A DNA stretch of 64,000 nucleotides, from contig NZ_FOHZ01000007.1 of NCBI RefSeq assembly GCF_900111555.1, positions 1 to 64,000 of the forward strand. The letters run 5' to 3'. This DNA is from Marinobacter segnicrescens. Lineage in GTDB: Bacteria; Pseudomonadota; Gammaproteobacteria; Pseudomonadales; Oleiphilaceae. Of this stretch, positions 1 through 9,293 are shown in pieces; the first letter of the stretch is position 1, and each line of letters begins with the position of its first letter. A model generated the notes under the pieces. That model saw only the letters and a list, made by a program, of their open reading frames with translations, was not told the origin of the DNA and did not search any database. The position numbers were made by a program, and so were the translations under genes.

Positions 1-146
1 AGCCATTCGTAAATTCGTGCCCGGCTCATGCCAAGCGCTTTGATGACGACTTCCGGGCTCTCGCCATCCATGACTCGTTGAACGGCGCGAACGCGAATGG
101 CTTCTAATGTTTTGTGATCAAGTTTACGACCGTCATCGTGGCGCAT
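1..146 (-). CDS. IS630-type transposase, N-terminal fragment (cut by window edge)
   Basis: This is the 5' end of a gene running off the left edge of the window. The 48 visible codons start MRHDDGRKLDHKTLEA and continue into VVIKALGMSRARIYEWL. That is a helix-turn-helix of the kind at the N-terminus of IS630/Tc1-mariner transposases, where it recognises the element's ends. The ATG at 146 is the first in frame. The DDE catalytic domain would lie outside the window, so intactness cannot be judged. The stretch up to about 340 lacks other genes and is more AT-rich than its surroundings, which fits an insertion boundary. A plain HTH regulator is possible but less likely. Confidence 0.6.
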   Translation of the reverse strand, partial: MRHDDGRKLDHKTLEAIRVRAVQRVMDGESPEVVIKALGMSRARIYEW

Positions 147-293
147 GTGTGTAGATATCCGATAAGCTTGGCAAACGACCGCTACATTATAAATGATGTT
201 CGCTTACTTTTGTACCCATTAGTATATTTCGTGTTCTTTCGTGGATTTCGTGGCTAAAACAATCCTTTCATCTTTTCCTTTCGCGTTCTCCCT

Positions 294-350
294 CTCACCC
301 TCTTTCCCGCTCACCCTCTTTCCCGCTCACCCTGAGCCTGTCGAAGGGCC
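294..350. repeat. 16-bp tandem repeat followed by a GC hairpin
   Basis: The unit CTCACCCTCTTTCCCG occurs twice in tandem (294-309 and 310-325). Its first eight bases begin a third time at 326, running into CCCTGAGCCTGTCGAAGGG. That last word, and the preceding TTCGTGGATTTCGTGG at about 239-254, are words I recall from intergenic DNA of many unrelated bacteria. No coding potential is seen. Lineage and origin are inference. Confidence 0.5.
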
Positions 351-358
351 GTGGCAAT

Positions 359-393
359 AAAAAACCCGGAGAACGTCGCCGCTCCCCGGGTTC
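359..393 (-). terminator. Intrinsic terminator of icd
   Basis: Read on the minus strand, AACCCGG pairs with CCGGGTT around a GC-rich loop, and a run of T follows. It lies 20 nt past the icd stop codon, in the correct orientation for a Rho-independent terminator. Confidence 0.8.
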
Positions 394-412
394 TTTTCAG
401 CCTGCCAGTGTA

Positions 413-2662
413 TTACTTGCTGGCGCCTTCCTGGCGGGCTTCCTCAAGGATCGCATTGAGGGTCTCGCTGGGCTGCATGACCTTGCATACCTTCTCTGCG
501 GGCGGGTGGTAGTAACCACCGATATCCGCCGGATGGCCCTGGATCACGCTCATTTCTTCCAGGATCTGGTCCTTGTTCTCTTCCAGCTTCTTCGACAGTT
601 TCTCGAAGAACGCTTTCAGGTCCTTGTCCTTGTCCTGGTTGGCCAGCTCTTCCGCCCAGTAACGGGCCAGGTGGAAGTGACTGCCCCGGTTGTCCAGCTC
701 ACCGGTCACCCGTGATGGCGACTGGTTATTCTCCAGCAGACGGCCAGTGGCCTTGTCCAGCGCTTCGCCCATCAGGCGGGCACGGTCGTTGCTCTGCTTT
801 TCACCGAGCTCTTCCAGGGAAACCGCAATGGCAAGGAATTCACCCAGGGAATCCCAGCGGAGGTGGTTCTCTTCGAGCAGCTGCTGTACGTGCTTGGGTG
901 CAGAGCCGCCGGCACCGGTTTCGTACAGGCCACCACCGTTGAGCAGCGGTACGATGGACAACATCTTGGCGCTGGTGCCCAGTTCCAGGATCGGGAACAG
1001 GTCAGTCAGGTAGTCGCGCAGTACGTTACCGGTTACAGAGATAGTGTCCTTGCCACGGATCAGGCGCTCCATGGTGTGACGGATAGCCATTACCGGCGGC
1101 ATGATGCGGATGTCCAGCCCCTCGGTGTCGTGCTCCTTCAGGTAGGTTTCCACCTTCTTGATCAACTGGGCGTCGTGGGGACGCTCGTCATCCAGCCAGA
1201 ACACCGCCGGCATACCGCCGGAGCGTGAACGATTGACCGCCAGCTTGACCCAGTCGCGAATCGGCAGGTCCTTGGTCTGGCAGGCGCGCCAGATATCACC
1301 CTGCTCCACCTTGTGTTCGGTGAGTACGGTGCCGTCTTCGGTAACGACGCGGACAATACCGTCTTCGGGAATTTCGAAGGTCTTGTCGTGGGAACCGTAT
1401 TCCTCGGCCTTCTGGGCCATCAGACCCACGTTGGGTACGGTACCCATGGTGGTGGGATCGAAGGCGCCGTGGGTCTTGCAGAAGTTGATCACTTCCTGGT
1501 AGATGGTGGCGTAGGTGGACTCGGGCATGACGGCCTTGGTGTCCTTCAGCTTGCCGTCACGGGCCCACATCTTGCCGGAGTTACGGATCATCGCCGGCAT
1601 GGAAGCGTCGACGATCACGTCACTGGGCACATGCAGGTTGGTGATGCCCTTGACGGAATCCACCATGGCGATTTCCGGGCGGTGCTCGTAGGTCTTGTGC
1701 AGGTCTTCCTGAATCTGCTCCTGCTTGGACTCCGGCAACTGCTTGATCTTCTCGACCACGGACGACAGGCCGTTGTTCGGGTTAACGCCGATTTCCTGGA
1801 ACAGGTCGCCGTACTTGTCGAACAACTCCTTGTAGAAGACCTTTACCGCATGCCCGAACACGATCGGGTGGGAGATCTTCATCATGGTGGCCTTGACGTG
1901 CAGGGAGAACATCACGCCGGTCTTTTCGCAGTCTTCGATGGCATCTTCGAAGAACTTCACCAGCTTCTTCTTGCTCATGAACATGCCGTCGAGCACTTCA
2001 CCTTCCAGCAGGGGCAGGTCAGACTTCAGCACGGTCTGCTCGCCCTTGGTGCTTTCGAACACGATGCGGGCATTGGTGGCCTTGTCCAGGGTCACAGACT
2101 GCTCGCTGGAGTAGAAATCACCACCACGCATATGGGCTACGTGGGTGCGTGAGGCCGGGCTCCACTCCCCCATGGTGTGAGGGTATTTGCGGGCGAAGGC
2201 CTTGACCGCGGCCGGGGCGCGACGATCCGAGTTGCCTTCACGCAGCACCGGGTTTACCGCGCTGCCCAGTACCTTGGAATAACGGGCCTGGATATCCTTC
2301 TCTTCGTCGTTTTCCGGGTGTTCCTTGTACTCAGGAACCTTGTAGCCCTGATCGTTCAGTTCCTTGATCGCGGCACGAAGCTGGGGAATGGACGCGCTGA
2401 TGTTCGGCAGCTTGATGATGTTGGCTTCCGGATCCTTGGTGTACTCGCCCAGTTCAGCAAGGGCGTCGGGAACACGCTGGCCTTCTTCAAGGTAGTCGGG
2501 GAACGTAGCCAGGATACGGGCGGCCAGGGAAATATCGCTGGTCTCGAAGGTAATACCCGCCGGCGTAGTGAACGTCTGAAGAATAGGCAGAAGAGAGCGG
2601 GTCGCCAGTGCCGGAGCTTCGTCGGTCAGTGTGTAGACAATCTTAGGGTTTGATTCTGTCAT
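413..2662 (-). CDS. icd: NADP-dependent isocitrate dehydrogenase, monomeric type
   Basis: It converts isocitrate to 2-oxoglutarate and CO2 in the TCA cycle, producing NADPH in the cytoplasm. The 749-residue product (starting [20 protein letters not shown]) has the length and sequence of the monomeric IDH-II family, about 740 residues, not the 415-residue dimeric type. It retains recognisable family segments such as [18 protein letters not shown] and [14 protein letters not shown]. The ATG at 2662 is preferred because GAGGA sits five bases upstream; a TTG four codons earlier lies inside that ribosome-binding site. The gene is monocistronic, with its own terminator and about 300 bp of non-coding DNA upstream. 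Nothing unusual is seen. Confidence 0.97.
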   Translation of the reverse strand: MTESNPKIVYTLTDEAPALATRSLLPILQTFTTPAGITFETSDISLAARILATFPDYLEEGQRVPDALAELGEYTKDPEANIIKLPNISASIPQLRAAIKELNDQGYKVPEYKEHPENDEEKDIQARYSKVLGSAVNPVLREGNSDRRAPAAVKAFARKYPHTMGEWSPASRTHVAHMRGGDFYSSEQSVTLDKATNARIVFESTKGEQTVLKSDLPLLEGEVLDGMFMSKKKLVKFFEDAIEDCEKTGVMFSLHVKATMMKISHPIVFGHAVKVFYKELFDKYGDLFQEIGVNPNNGLSSVVEKIKQLPESKQEQIQEDLHKTYEHRPEIAMVDSVKGITNLHVPSDVIVDASMPAMIRNSGKMWARDGKLKDTKAVMPESTYATIYQEVINFCKTHGAFDPTTMGTVPNVGLMAQKAEEYGSHDKTFEIPEDGIVRVVTEDGTVLTEHKVEQGDIWRACQTKDLPIRDWVKLAVNRSRSGGMPAVFWLDDERPHDAQLIKKVETYLKEHDTEGLDIRIMPPVMAIRHTMERLIRGKDTISVTGNVLRDYLTDLFPILELGTSAKMLSIVPLLNGGGLYETGAGGSAPKHVQQLLEENHLRWDSLGEFLAIAVSLEELGEKQSNDRARLMGEALDKATGRLLENNQSPSRVTGELDNRGSHFHLARYWAEELANQDKDKDLKAFFEKLSKKLEENKDQILEEMSVIQGHPADIGGYYHPPAEKVCKVMQPSETLNAILEEARQEGASK

Positions 2663-2965
2663 GTGCGTCCTCAAGGTTGGTTGTCAGTTCAGGACGGTCA
2701 GGGCTGATACCGGCGTCTTGTGGACTCCGGATTCAGGAAGCTCTGTTGCACGGGGCATCAGATAGGTCAGAGCCTCCATACGCAGACACTGATTACGAAC
2801 TTTTTATTGGAGCTAGACAATATACCAGTTTTTAGGTCACTCAGGTTACGATTTTAGTCTAAAGTCGCAGCGCCCGCCGGTTGACAGACCGCACTGAAAA
2901 CGACCCACAAGCCAGCTTGCAGGCCGTTCCTGACAACAGTATGACGGTCGGTTACGCTATCCCCG
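2663..2965. other. Intergenic region carrying the icd promoter
   Basis: About 300 bp between the acetoacetyl-CoA synthetase stop and the icd start, with no credible gene. On the minus strand there is an extended -10-like TGGTATATT (TATATT at 2819-2824), about 160 nt upstream of icd, in a short AT-rich patch. No clear -35 or operator is visible. The promoter assignment is tentative. Confidence 0.35.
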
Positions 2966-4960
2966 TTACTGACCTGGCGCCAGCAGCCCCGCCTCGGCCA
3001 GCGTTTCGCGGATGCTGTCGAGGGCTTCCGGGTTGGCCAGCGCATCCCGGTTATCCGAGCGGGCCGAGCCGTTGAGTAACCGGGCCACCGCCAGCTCCAC
3101 TTTCTTGCCACTGCGAGTGTAAGGGATATCCGAAACGGCGAGGATATGCTTCGGCACGTGGCGCGGGCTGGCCCCCTCCCGGATACGCTGTCGCAGGGTC
3201 TTGGTGAGCTCCCCTGTGAGCTGATGCCCGGGCGCCGGCACGAGCAGCAGCACGATCTCCACGTCACCCTCCACCTGCCGGCCCACCACCAGGCTGTCGG
3301 CAACCTCGGCGATGGTTTCTACCTGTCGATAGATTTCCGCGGTACCGATACGGACCCCACCGGGATTCAGGGTAGCGTCGGAGCGGCCGTAGATGATCGC
3401 ACCACCATGCTCGGTGAATTCGATAAAGTCGCCATGGGCCCATACGCCCGGGAAGGTATCGAAGTAGGCGCTGCGATAGCGCTCACCCGCCGGATCATTC
3501 CAGAATCGCACGGGCATGGAAGGCAGAGGCTGGCGGCAGACCAGCTCGCCCCGCCCTTCGCTCACCGGCTTGCCGTCATCGCCGTACGCCACCGCATCTA
3601 CCCCCAGGAAGCGGCACTGGATCTCGCCACGACGGACTGGCAACAATGGACAGGCGCCGACGAAACATCCGCAGATATCGGTACCACCGGCAATGGAGCC
3701 AAGCAGAACCGACGGAGCTCCGTCACTGTAGACCCAGTCATAGTCCTCGGGCAGCAGCGGCGAGCCGGTGGAGAAAATCACCCGCAGGTGGCTCTGGTCC
3801 AGGTCCCTGGCGGGTTGGATTTCCGCCTTGCGGCAACCGGCCAGGAACTTCGCGCTGGTGCCGAAGTGGGTTATACGTTCGCTGGCAACCACCTCCCACA
3901 GCATGCTGATATCCGGATAGCCCGGGGAGCCGTCAACCGTTACCACGGCAGCGCCGGTCATCAGCGCCGAAACCTGCCAGTTCCACATCATCCAGCCGCA
4001 AGTAGTGAAGTACAGAAAACGGTCTTCCGGGCCTACGTCCCCGTGCAGCATTAATTCCTTGGCGTGGTTCACCAGGATGCCCGCACTGCCGTGGACGATG
4101 CACTTGGGCTTGCCGGTAGTGCCCGAGGAATAGAGGATGTAAACCGGATGGTCCGGTGGCAACGGCACAAAGGACGGGGCTTCGCCCCCGCCAGCGGCCA
4201 ACGCATCGTCCCAGGTGGTGACCTTGTCGCCGGCCAGGGGCTCACCATCGGGCAGCTGTGGGATGCTGACCACGCATTTCAGGGATGGCAGCTGTGCTAC
4301 CAGTTCCGCGAATTCGTCTTGGCGACGGAAAACCTTGCCGCCGTATCCGTAACCGTTGACGGTAATCAACGCCGCCGGCTCAATCTGGCCAAAACGGTCA
4401 TTGATGGCGCCCACACCAAAGTCCGGTGAGGCCGAGCTCCAGATGGCCCCCATGCTGGTAGCGGCCAACATGCCGACAATAGCCTCGTAGCCGTTGGTGA
4501 CGATACCCGCGACCCGGTCGCCCTGTTGCACCCCCTTACTCCGCAGGAAGGCCTCCAGGGCCCCCACATCGGCTTTCAGGCGGCGGTAGCTGCGGCGCAG
4601 GACCGGGCGCGTCTCGCAATGGGCGACAACCGCTTCGCTGTCGGCATGGTCGCCTTCCGCCATGCGCAGCAGGTTGGCGGCAAAGTTCAGTTTCATGCCC
4701 GGGAACCACTGGGCACCCGGCATTTCACGACTCCCCAGCACCGTGTCGGCAGGCGTATCGCAGACCAGTCCGCAGAAATCCCAGACCTGCTGCCAGAAGA
4801 CGTCGAGGTGCTCGATGGACCACTGATGCAAGGCGTGATAATCGGTAAACGGGCCATAGCCCTGCTGTTCCAGGGAGGCCTTGAAGCGGCCCATGCGCGA
4901 CTGCTCCCGGGTCTCCGGCGATGGAGTCCAGACGACGGGGGATTGCTCTGTTGTACTCAT
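2966..4960 (-). CDS. Acetoacetyl-CoA synthetase
   Basis: It activates acetoacetate to acetoacetyl-CoA with ATP, feeding thiolase in ketone-body or PHB-monomer use. The 664-residue protein belongs to the acyl-adenylate (ANL) superfamily. The P-loop YSSGTTGKPKCIVH lies near residue 265, and the C-terminal YTRSGKKVE segment holds the expected catalytic lysine region. The N-terminus (VVWTPSPETREQSRMGRF) and the total length are those of acetoacetate-CoA ligases, not of the shorter acetyl-CoA synthetases. It starts 13 bp after the 3-hydroxybutyrate dehydrogenase stop, so the two are probably co-transcribed from the sigma-54 promoter at 5802-5817. Catabolism of 3-hydroxybutyrate is a firm inference from this pairing. 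Confidence 0.93.
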   Translation of the reverse strand: MSTTEQSPVVWTPSPETREQSRMGRFKASLEQQGYGPFTDYHALHQWSIEHLDVFWQQVWDFCGLVCDTPADTVLGSREMPGAQWFPGMKLNFAANLLRMAEGDHADSEAVVAHCETRPVLRRSYRRLKADVGALEAFLRSKGVQQGDRVAGIVTNGYEAIVGMLAATSMGAIWSSASPDFGVGAINDRFGQIEPAALITVNGYGYGGKVFRRQDEFAELVAQLPSLKCVVSIPQLPDGEPLAGDKVTTWDDALAAGGGEAPSFVPLPPDHPVYILYSSGTTGKPKCIVHGSAGILVNHAKELMLHGDVGPEDRFLYFTTCGWMMWNWQVSALMTGAAVVTVDGSPGYPDISMLWEVVASERITHFGTSAKFLAGCRKAEIQPARDLDQSHLRVIFSTGSPLLPEDYDWVYSDGAPSVLLGSIAGGTDICGCFVGACPLLPVRRGEIQCRFLGVDAVAYGDDGKPVSEGRGELVCRQPLPSMPVRFWNDPAGERYRSAYFDTFPGVWAHGDFIEFTEHGGAIIYGRSDATLNPGGVRIGTAEIYRQVETIAEVADSLVVGRQVEGDVEIVLLLVPAPGHQLTGELTKTLRQRIREGASPRHVPKHILAVSDIPYTRSGKKVELAVARLLNGSARSDNRDALANPEALDSIRETLAEAGLLAPGQ

Positions 4961-4973
4961 CCGAATCTCCTGT

Positions 4974-5753
4974 TTACTGCATGTGCCAGCCGTGACTGAC
5001 CACGATGGACTGGCCAGTCAGGGCAGAGGAGGGAAAGGCAGCCAGGTGCACAGCCAGTTCCGCCACATCTTCAACGGTGGTGAACTCGCCATCCACCGTG
5101 TTCTTGAGCATGACGTTGCGGATAACCTCCTCTTCGGAGATAGCCAGCTCCTTCGCCTGTTCCGGGATTTGTTTTTCCACAAGCGGCGTACGCACGAAGC
5201 CCGGGCAGATGATATTGCTGCGAACCTTGTGTTCGGCGCCCTCTTTTGCCACGGCCCTGCAAAGTCCCAGCAAGCCATGCTTGGCGGCGACATAGGGAGA
5301 TTTGAGGGGCGAGGCCTCTACCGAGTGCACCGACCCCATGTATAGCATGGCGCCGCCCTTGCCGGCGTACATCTGTCGCAGCGCAGCCCGGGTTACGAGG
5401 AAGGCACCGTGAAGGTGGACATCGATGACCTTCTGCCAGTCAGCGTAGGCCAGCTTGTGGATGGGATCGATATGCTGGATGCCGGCATTGGCCAGGGCGA
5501 TATCGACGCCGCCCCACTGGTCAGCCACCGCCTTGAAGCCGTCATCCACGGCCTGCTCGTCGGTTACATCCATGGCCAGGGCAATCGCTTCGCCACCGGC
5601 CGCCCGGATGGCGTCAGCCGCTTCAGTGGCGGTTTGCAGGTCCAGGTCGGCAATGGCAACCCGGGCGCCTTCCCGGGCGTAGTGTTCGGCAATGGCGCGG
5701 CCAATGCCCCGGCCAGCGCCGGTGATGAGGGCCGTTCTGTTCTTGAGTCGCAT
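4974..5753 (-). CDS. bdhA: D-3-hydroxybutyrate dehydrogenase (SDR family)
   Basis: It oxidises D-3-hydroxybutyrate to acetoacetate with NAD. The 259-residue protein is a classical short-chain dehydrogenase, with the cofactor motif TGAGRGIG at residues 10-17, the NAG segment LANAGIQH and the catalytic YVAAK, with a serine in MGSVHSVEA. The C-terminus ([13 protein letters not shown]) is typical of bacterial BdhA. The ATG at 5753 is chosen because AAGGGG precedes it at eight bases; the ATG 24 bp upstream has no such site. It is first in a probable two-gene operon with acetoacetyl-CoA synthetase. A sigma-54 promoter lies 49-64 bp upstream. Confidence 0.93.
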   Translation of the reverse strand: MRLKNRTALITGAGRGIGRAIAEHYAREGARVAIADLDLQTATEAADAIRAAGGEAIALAMDVTDEQAVDDGFKAVADQWGGVDIALANAGIQHIDPIHKLAYADWQKVIDVHLHGAFLVTRAALRQMYAGKGGAMLYMGSVHSVEASPLKSPYVAAKHGLLGLCRAVAKEGAEHKVRSNIICPGFVRTPLVEKQIPEQAKELAISEEEVIRNVMLKNTVDGEFTTVEDVAELAVHLAAFPSSALTGQSIVVSHGWHMQ

Positions 5754-5801
5754 AGCGGATACCCCTTGTTGTTGCATTGTTGGTAGTCGGGACCCGGGTG
5801 T

Positions 5802-5817
5802 AGCAGCATCTGTGCCG
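5802..5817 (-). promoter_or_regulatory. Sigma-54 promoter of bdhA
   Basis: On the minus strand the sequence reads CGGCACAGATGCTGCT. GG of the -24 box and GC of the -12 box are exactly 12 bp apart, matching TGGCAC-N5-TTGC in both invariant dinucleotides. The predicted start near 5791 leaves a leader of about 38 nt before bdhA. The upstream gene encodes a sigma-54 activator and three palindromes follow upstream, which strongly supports the call. Confidence 0.85.
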
Positions 5818-5880
5818 GTTATTATTTTTATTTTATATCAATGAGTTAATGTTAAAACTCTGAATTCATGGCGAATGGTA

Positions 5881-5898
5881 TGTCCTGTTTCCTGGACA
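5881..5898. promoter_or_regulatory. Activator site 1 for the bdhA operon
   Basis: TGTCCTGTTTCCTGGACA is an 18-bp inverted repeat (TGTCC-N8-GGACA) centred about 98 bp upstream of the predicted start. It is the closest of three near-identical sites. Confidence 0.8.
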
Positions 5899-5903
5899 AA
5901 TCG

Positions 5904-7376
5904 TCAATCCGGTGTCCGGCTTCCAGGACAAGTGTCCGGTTTGCAGGACATTCTGCCAAGCCTCTCATAAAGGGCCGAGCGGGACACACCCAACAACCTT
6001 GCCGCGCGCGTCCGGTTACCACCCGTTGCATCCAGTGCAGCAGTAATGGCATCGGCTTCAGCCCTGGCTAACACGTCGGCGAGAGGCCTCACAGGCAACG
6101 CAGCCGCGTCCCCAGGCCCCACACCAGGGTTCCGGCCGGTTTCGGCCGTCCCCAGCCGCGGCAACGCCTGGGCCAGTGCCCGCACATCCAACACTGAAGC
6201 ATCCTCCGCCAGCGTCAGTGCCCTCTCCAGGACATTACGAAGCTCACGTACATTACCTGGCCAGCTGTGGCGCCCCAGCAGTTCCAGCGCCTCACGGGTA
6301 ATGCCCGCTTCCGGGCCAGCTCCGCCGGCAAGTTCTGCCAACAGCCCCTCACACAATATGCCGAGGTCAGCAGGCCGTTCGCGCAGTGGCGGCACAAGTA
6401 TCTCCAGCACATTCAGACGATAGTAAAGATCGGATCTGAACTGTCCCGCGGCAATCATGGCCGGCAGGTCACGGCTGGTCGCGGCAATGACCCGAACATC
6501 CACCGACTGAACCTGGCCCGAGCCCAGTGGCTCCACCTCACCTTCCTGCAGGGCTCGCAGAAGCTTTGCCTGCATCGGCAACGGCATGTCACCGACTTCA
6601 TCGAGAAACAGGGTACCACTGTGGGCCAGCTGAAACCGGCCGTCACGATACTTGCTCGCACCGGTGAACGCCCCGGGGGCCACACCAAAGAACTCCGCTT
6701 CCAGCAGGGTTTCCGGCACGGCGGCCACGTTGACGGCAACAAAGGGGTTTTCTGCTCGGCGCGACGCGGCATGGATAGCCTGGGCCAACACCTCCTTACC
6801 GGTGCCGGTTTCTCCCCGGATAAGCACAGGCATGTCCCGCCCCGCCGCCAGCCGTGCCTTGCGCTTGACCTCCAGTGCCTGCGGTGTCGCACCAACAAAG
6901 TCAGACAGGCTGTACCGGGCACTTCGCAAGCGCCTGGCCAAAGCCTTGCGCGCGGCCTGCAGGTCCTGGTGCAACCGGCGATAGCGGGCAACCAGTGGCG
7001 TCAGCGGTTGCAGGTCATCATAGAGAACGCACGCGATAGCGCCGTTGGCGTCTCCCTGCCCGTCGTACCAGGGCAGGCGCGTGACCACCAGTTGCTGTCC
7101 CTCATGCTCCATGATGTCCAGCAACAGGGGGTCGCCGCTTTCCACCACTTCCGGCATACGACTGTGGGGGATGATGCGCCGGACCGGTTGCCCGATAATG
7201 TCGCTCTGACGTTTGCCGAGCAGCTGGCAGTAACTGTCGTTGATCCAGGTAATCCGGGATTCCCGATCAACAGCAATGGCACCGGCACTGGCCTTCTCGA
7301 ACATCGCCATTAGCGCGTCGATCATTTCCCGGGTCAGCCCTTGTATACGGCCGGGCTCATAGGCTTCTGATGACAT
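5904..7376 (-). CDS. Sigma-54-dependent activator of 3-hydroxybutyrate catabolism (HbcR-like)
   Basis: This 490-residue enhancer-binding protein probably activates the bdhA operon. An N-terminal PAS domain spans about residues 20-115. The AAA+ domain has Walker A GETGTGKE (188-195), the sigma-54 contact loop GAFTGA (235-240) and Walker B GTLFLDEVGD (254-263). A Fis-type helix-turn-helix (ATGGNRTRAARLLGVSRSAL) lies near the C-terminus. There is no receiver domain, so a ligand or the PAS domain probably controls it. Gene order matches the hbcR-bdhA arrangement known in Pseudomonas aeruginosa. The last 12-15 codons overlap two of its own presumed binding sites, which may explain the cysteine-containing tail after the HTH. 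The exact signal is not known from sequence. Confidence 0.88.
   Translation of the reverse strand: MSSEAYEPGRIQGLTREMIDALMAMFEKASAGAIAVDRESRITWINDSYCQLLGKRQSDIIGQPVRRIIPHSRMPEVVESGDPLLLDIMEHEGQQLVVTRLPWYDGQGDANGAIACVLYDDLQPLTPLVARYRRLHQDLQAARKALARRLRSARYSLSDFVGATPQALEVKRKARLAAGRDMPVLIRGETGTGKEVLAQAIHAASRRAENPFVAVNVAAVPETLLEAEFFGVAPGAFTGASKYRDGRFQLAHSGTLFLDEVGDMPLPMQAKLLRALQEGEVEPLGSGQVQSVDVRVIAATSRDLPAMIAAGQFRSDLYYRLNVLEILVPPLRERPADLGILCEGLLAELAGGAGPEAGITREALELLGRHSWPGNVRELRNVLERALTLAEDASVLDVRALAQALPRLGTAETGRNPGVGPGDAAALPVRPLADVLARAEADAITAALDATGGNRTRAARLLGVSRSALYERLGRMSCKPDTCPGSRTPD
5913..5930. promoter_or_regulatory. Activator site 2 for the bdhA operon
   Basis: TGTCCGGCTTCCAGGACA has the same TGTCC-N8-GGACA plan as site 1 and starts 32 bp, about three helical turns, from it. 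It lies inside the last codons of the activator gene. Confidence 0.8.
5933..5950. promoter_or_regulatory. Activator site 3 for the bdhA operon
   Basis: TGTCCGGTTTGCAGGACA starts exactly 20 bp from site 2, about two helical turns, so the two dimers would lie on one face of the DNA. It lies within the 3' end of the activator reading frame. Confidence 0.8.
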
Positions 7377-7467
7377 ACCTTTCTCTTGTTGTTTCTACTT
7401 AACGCTTTGCCCAGGAACACCGGTATCCGACCCAGCTCCGTGACCTGCAGTGATCTCACGCCTACCG

Positions 7468-7830
7468 TCATCCCAGCCGGAGAAACGGGGCCAGCGAGAT
7501 ACCCAGAATGAACAGCAACGCCAGCAGTGCGGCAATGACGGTCACGGGCTTGCGCAGGAACTGGTGCCACACCCCCGTACCCCTGCCTTCCTGCACGGCG
7601 TCTTCCCAGGCCTGACGCTGGGTGCTCAGACGCCTGGATTGGTAGGCCTTGAGCAATTCCTTCGCACGCTCTGCCTCTGCCTCATCATGCACCCAGAAGC
7701 CGCCCATACTGATGCCCCAGAACGAGGGCGGCGTTTCGTAGTAGTTCACCTCGTGCTCCTCGAACAGGGCGCGGATTTCATCGGCCTCGTCATCGGGCAC
7801 ATGGCGCAGATTCATCAAATGGTGGGGCAT
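7468..7830 (-). CDS. DUF6164-like small membrane protein
   Basis: A 120-residue protein of unknown function. The first 80 residues are soluble and charged (NLRHVPDDEADEIRALFEEH), and a single hydrophobic segment near residues 96-115 ends the protein. The opening resembles a conserved family of short gammaproteobacterial proteins that I recall as DUF6164. Part of it looks like a DUF2007-type signal-transducing fold, which is an inference. It is transcribed away from the DUF2868 gene, with an 83-bp shared upstream region, and lies upstream of the sigma-54 activator on the same strand. Confidence 0.65.
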   Translation of the reverse strand: MPHHLMNLRHVPDDEADEIRALFEEHEVNYYETPPSFWGISMGGFWVHDEAEAERAKELLKAYQSRRLSTQRQAWEDAVQEGRGTGVWHQFLRKPVTVIAALLALLFILGISLAPFLRLG

Positions 7831-7913
7831 CGGTTACACTCTCCCAGGAGTCTGCACGGCAAAAATCGTACGGACTCCAAGCCTGTTCGGTGTCATTCAT
7901 ACAAGGATACTCC

Positions 7914-9293
7914 ATGCCCGGCCACCTTGAGACCCTGCTGGCCTTTGATCGTCAGTACCAGCGCGACCAGCAGCAGTCGCCGGTCTTTCTTCACCGCCGG
8001 GATCGTCGTTACGCACTGGATAGCAGTGAGGGACAGGCGCCCGACATTTCCCGGTGGCTGGCCCAGCTTCACGCCATTGGCAGCCACGGTGCTGACCGGT
8101 ACGACTTTCCGGAAATCCGCTTCTGGCGGCGCTTTTCCAACGGCTTCATTGCCGCAGGAGCCCTGCTGGGTGTCATTACCATGTCCGGCCTGCTGTTCTA
8201 TGACGGCGGCCAGCAGATCAATGTCACAGTCATTCTGGGCTTTGTCCTGCTGCAGCTGATGCTTGCCCTGTACACCGCCGTCCAGGGCCTGGCCGGATGG
8301 CAGCCCTGGGCGCCGTTGATACACAGCCTGCAGCAACGCTTACAGAAGCAACAGCCCTCGCCAGCACTGTCGCCCCTGCTGGGCCCGATGATGACCAGGA
8401 CCGCCCAGACAGCCGGACTTGTTTTCGGGGCCACTGCCCTGATCACCCTGCTGCTTTCGGTGGTGTTCCAGGACCTTGCCTTTGGCTGGAGCACCACCCT
8501 GGACACATCCGCTGAGGCATGGCACCGGGTAGTCAGCTGGGTGGCCTTGCCCTGGTCAGGCTGGCTGCCGGTGGCCAGCCCCTCGCTGGACCTGGTGGAA
8601 GATACCCGGTTCTTCCGGCTGGAAGGAAGCGGGGTGGACACAGCGTCGGCCCGCTGGGGCGCGTGGTGGCCCTTTGTGGCCATGACCTGGCTGGCCTGGA
8701 TCATCCTGCCCCGCGCCATCCTCCTGGCCGTTGCCACCGTGGACCTGCGTCGCAAGGGTCGCCGCGCCCTGACGCGACACCCGGGGTACCAGGCTCTACT
8801 ATGGCGTATGGAAACGCCCGCCGTCGATACTGGCGCCGACACCCGCGACAGTGGAAAGCTTCCCGAAGATCACCATTCGGCCACAGTGACGGTTCCCCAC
8901 TCTCCACTGGCGGTCAGCTGGGCAGGAGCAACGGCCGACGCCCTGCTGCCGGGAGTCGACAAGCCCCTGCCCAGGGCTGGCGGCGCCCAGAGCCTGCAGG
9001 CGGACCGGGACACGCTGGCGAACCTGGCTCATCAAATCACTGAAGGTCGCCGCCAACTGGTGGTGGTGACCCGCAGCTGGGAACCACCCACTGCAGAACT
9101 GGCGGATTTTTTGGAAGACGCCAGCGAACAGCTACCCGGTGTCACCATCACCCTGCTTCCAGTCGCTACAGAACCGGGCCAGCGACCGGATGAACAGAAG
9201 CTGGGTCAGTGGCTACGGTTCGCCGAGCGAGTCGGGCAGGGGGTCCGTGTAGCCGCGGCTGAAACACAGGAGGCCGCCCATGGTGTCCAGTGA
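7914..9293 (+). CDS. DUF2868 membrane protein
   Basis: A 459-residue inner-membrane protein of a family with no assigned function. Hydrophobic segments fall near residues 70-115, 160-185 and 245-270. Long polar regions and a C-terminal soluble part (ITEGRRQLVVVTRSWEPPTAELADFL) follow. The ATG at 7914 has AAGGA six bases upstream; an in-frame GTG at 7890 lacks one. It overlaps the following GTPase gene by 14 bp. DUF2868 and DUF3482 genes are commonly found as such a pair, which implies that their products work together at the membrane. Confidence 0.8.
   Translation: MPGHLETLLAFDRQYQRDQQQSPVFLHRRDRRYALDSSEGQAPDISRWLAQLHAIGSHGADRYDFPEIRFWRRFSNGFIAAGALLGVITMSGLLFYDGGQQINVTVILGFVLLQLMLALYTAVQGLAGWQPWAPLIHSLQQRLQKQQPSPALSPLLGPMMTRTAQTAGLVFGATALITLLLSVVFQDLAFGWSTTLDTSAEAWHRVVSWVALPWSGWLPVASPSLDLVEDTRFFRLEGSGVDTASARWGAWWPFVAMTWLAWIILPRAILLAVATVDLRRKGRRALTRHPGYQALLWRMETPAVDTGADTRDSGKLPEDHHSATVTVPHSPLAVSWAGATADALLPGVDKPLPRAGGAQSLQADRDTLANLAHQITEGRRQLVVVTRSWEPPTAELADFLEDASEQLPGVTITLLPVATEPGQRPDEQKLGQWLRFAERVGQGVRVAAAETQEAAHGVQ

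Noticed and set aside
1313..2152. A 279-codon plus-strand frame inside icd, and similar frames at 43275-44396 and 48806-49849.
   Set aside because: All are opposite intact conserved genes (icd, prlC, hemF/aroE) and have no recognisable domain.
5881..5950. The TGTCC-N8-GGACA repeats as a REP-like or CRISPR-like array.
   Set aside because: There are only three, they are palindromic and phased to the helix, and they lie upstream of a sigma-54 promoter, so activator sites explain them better.
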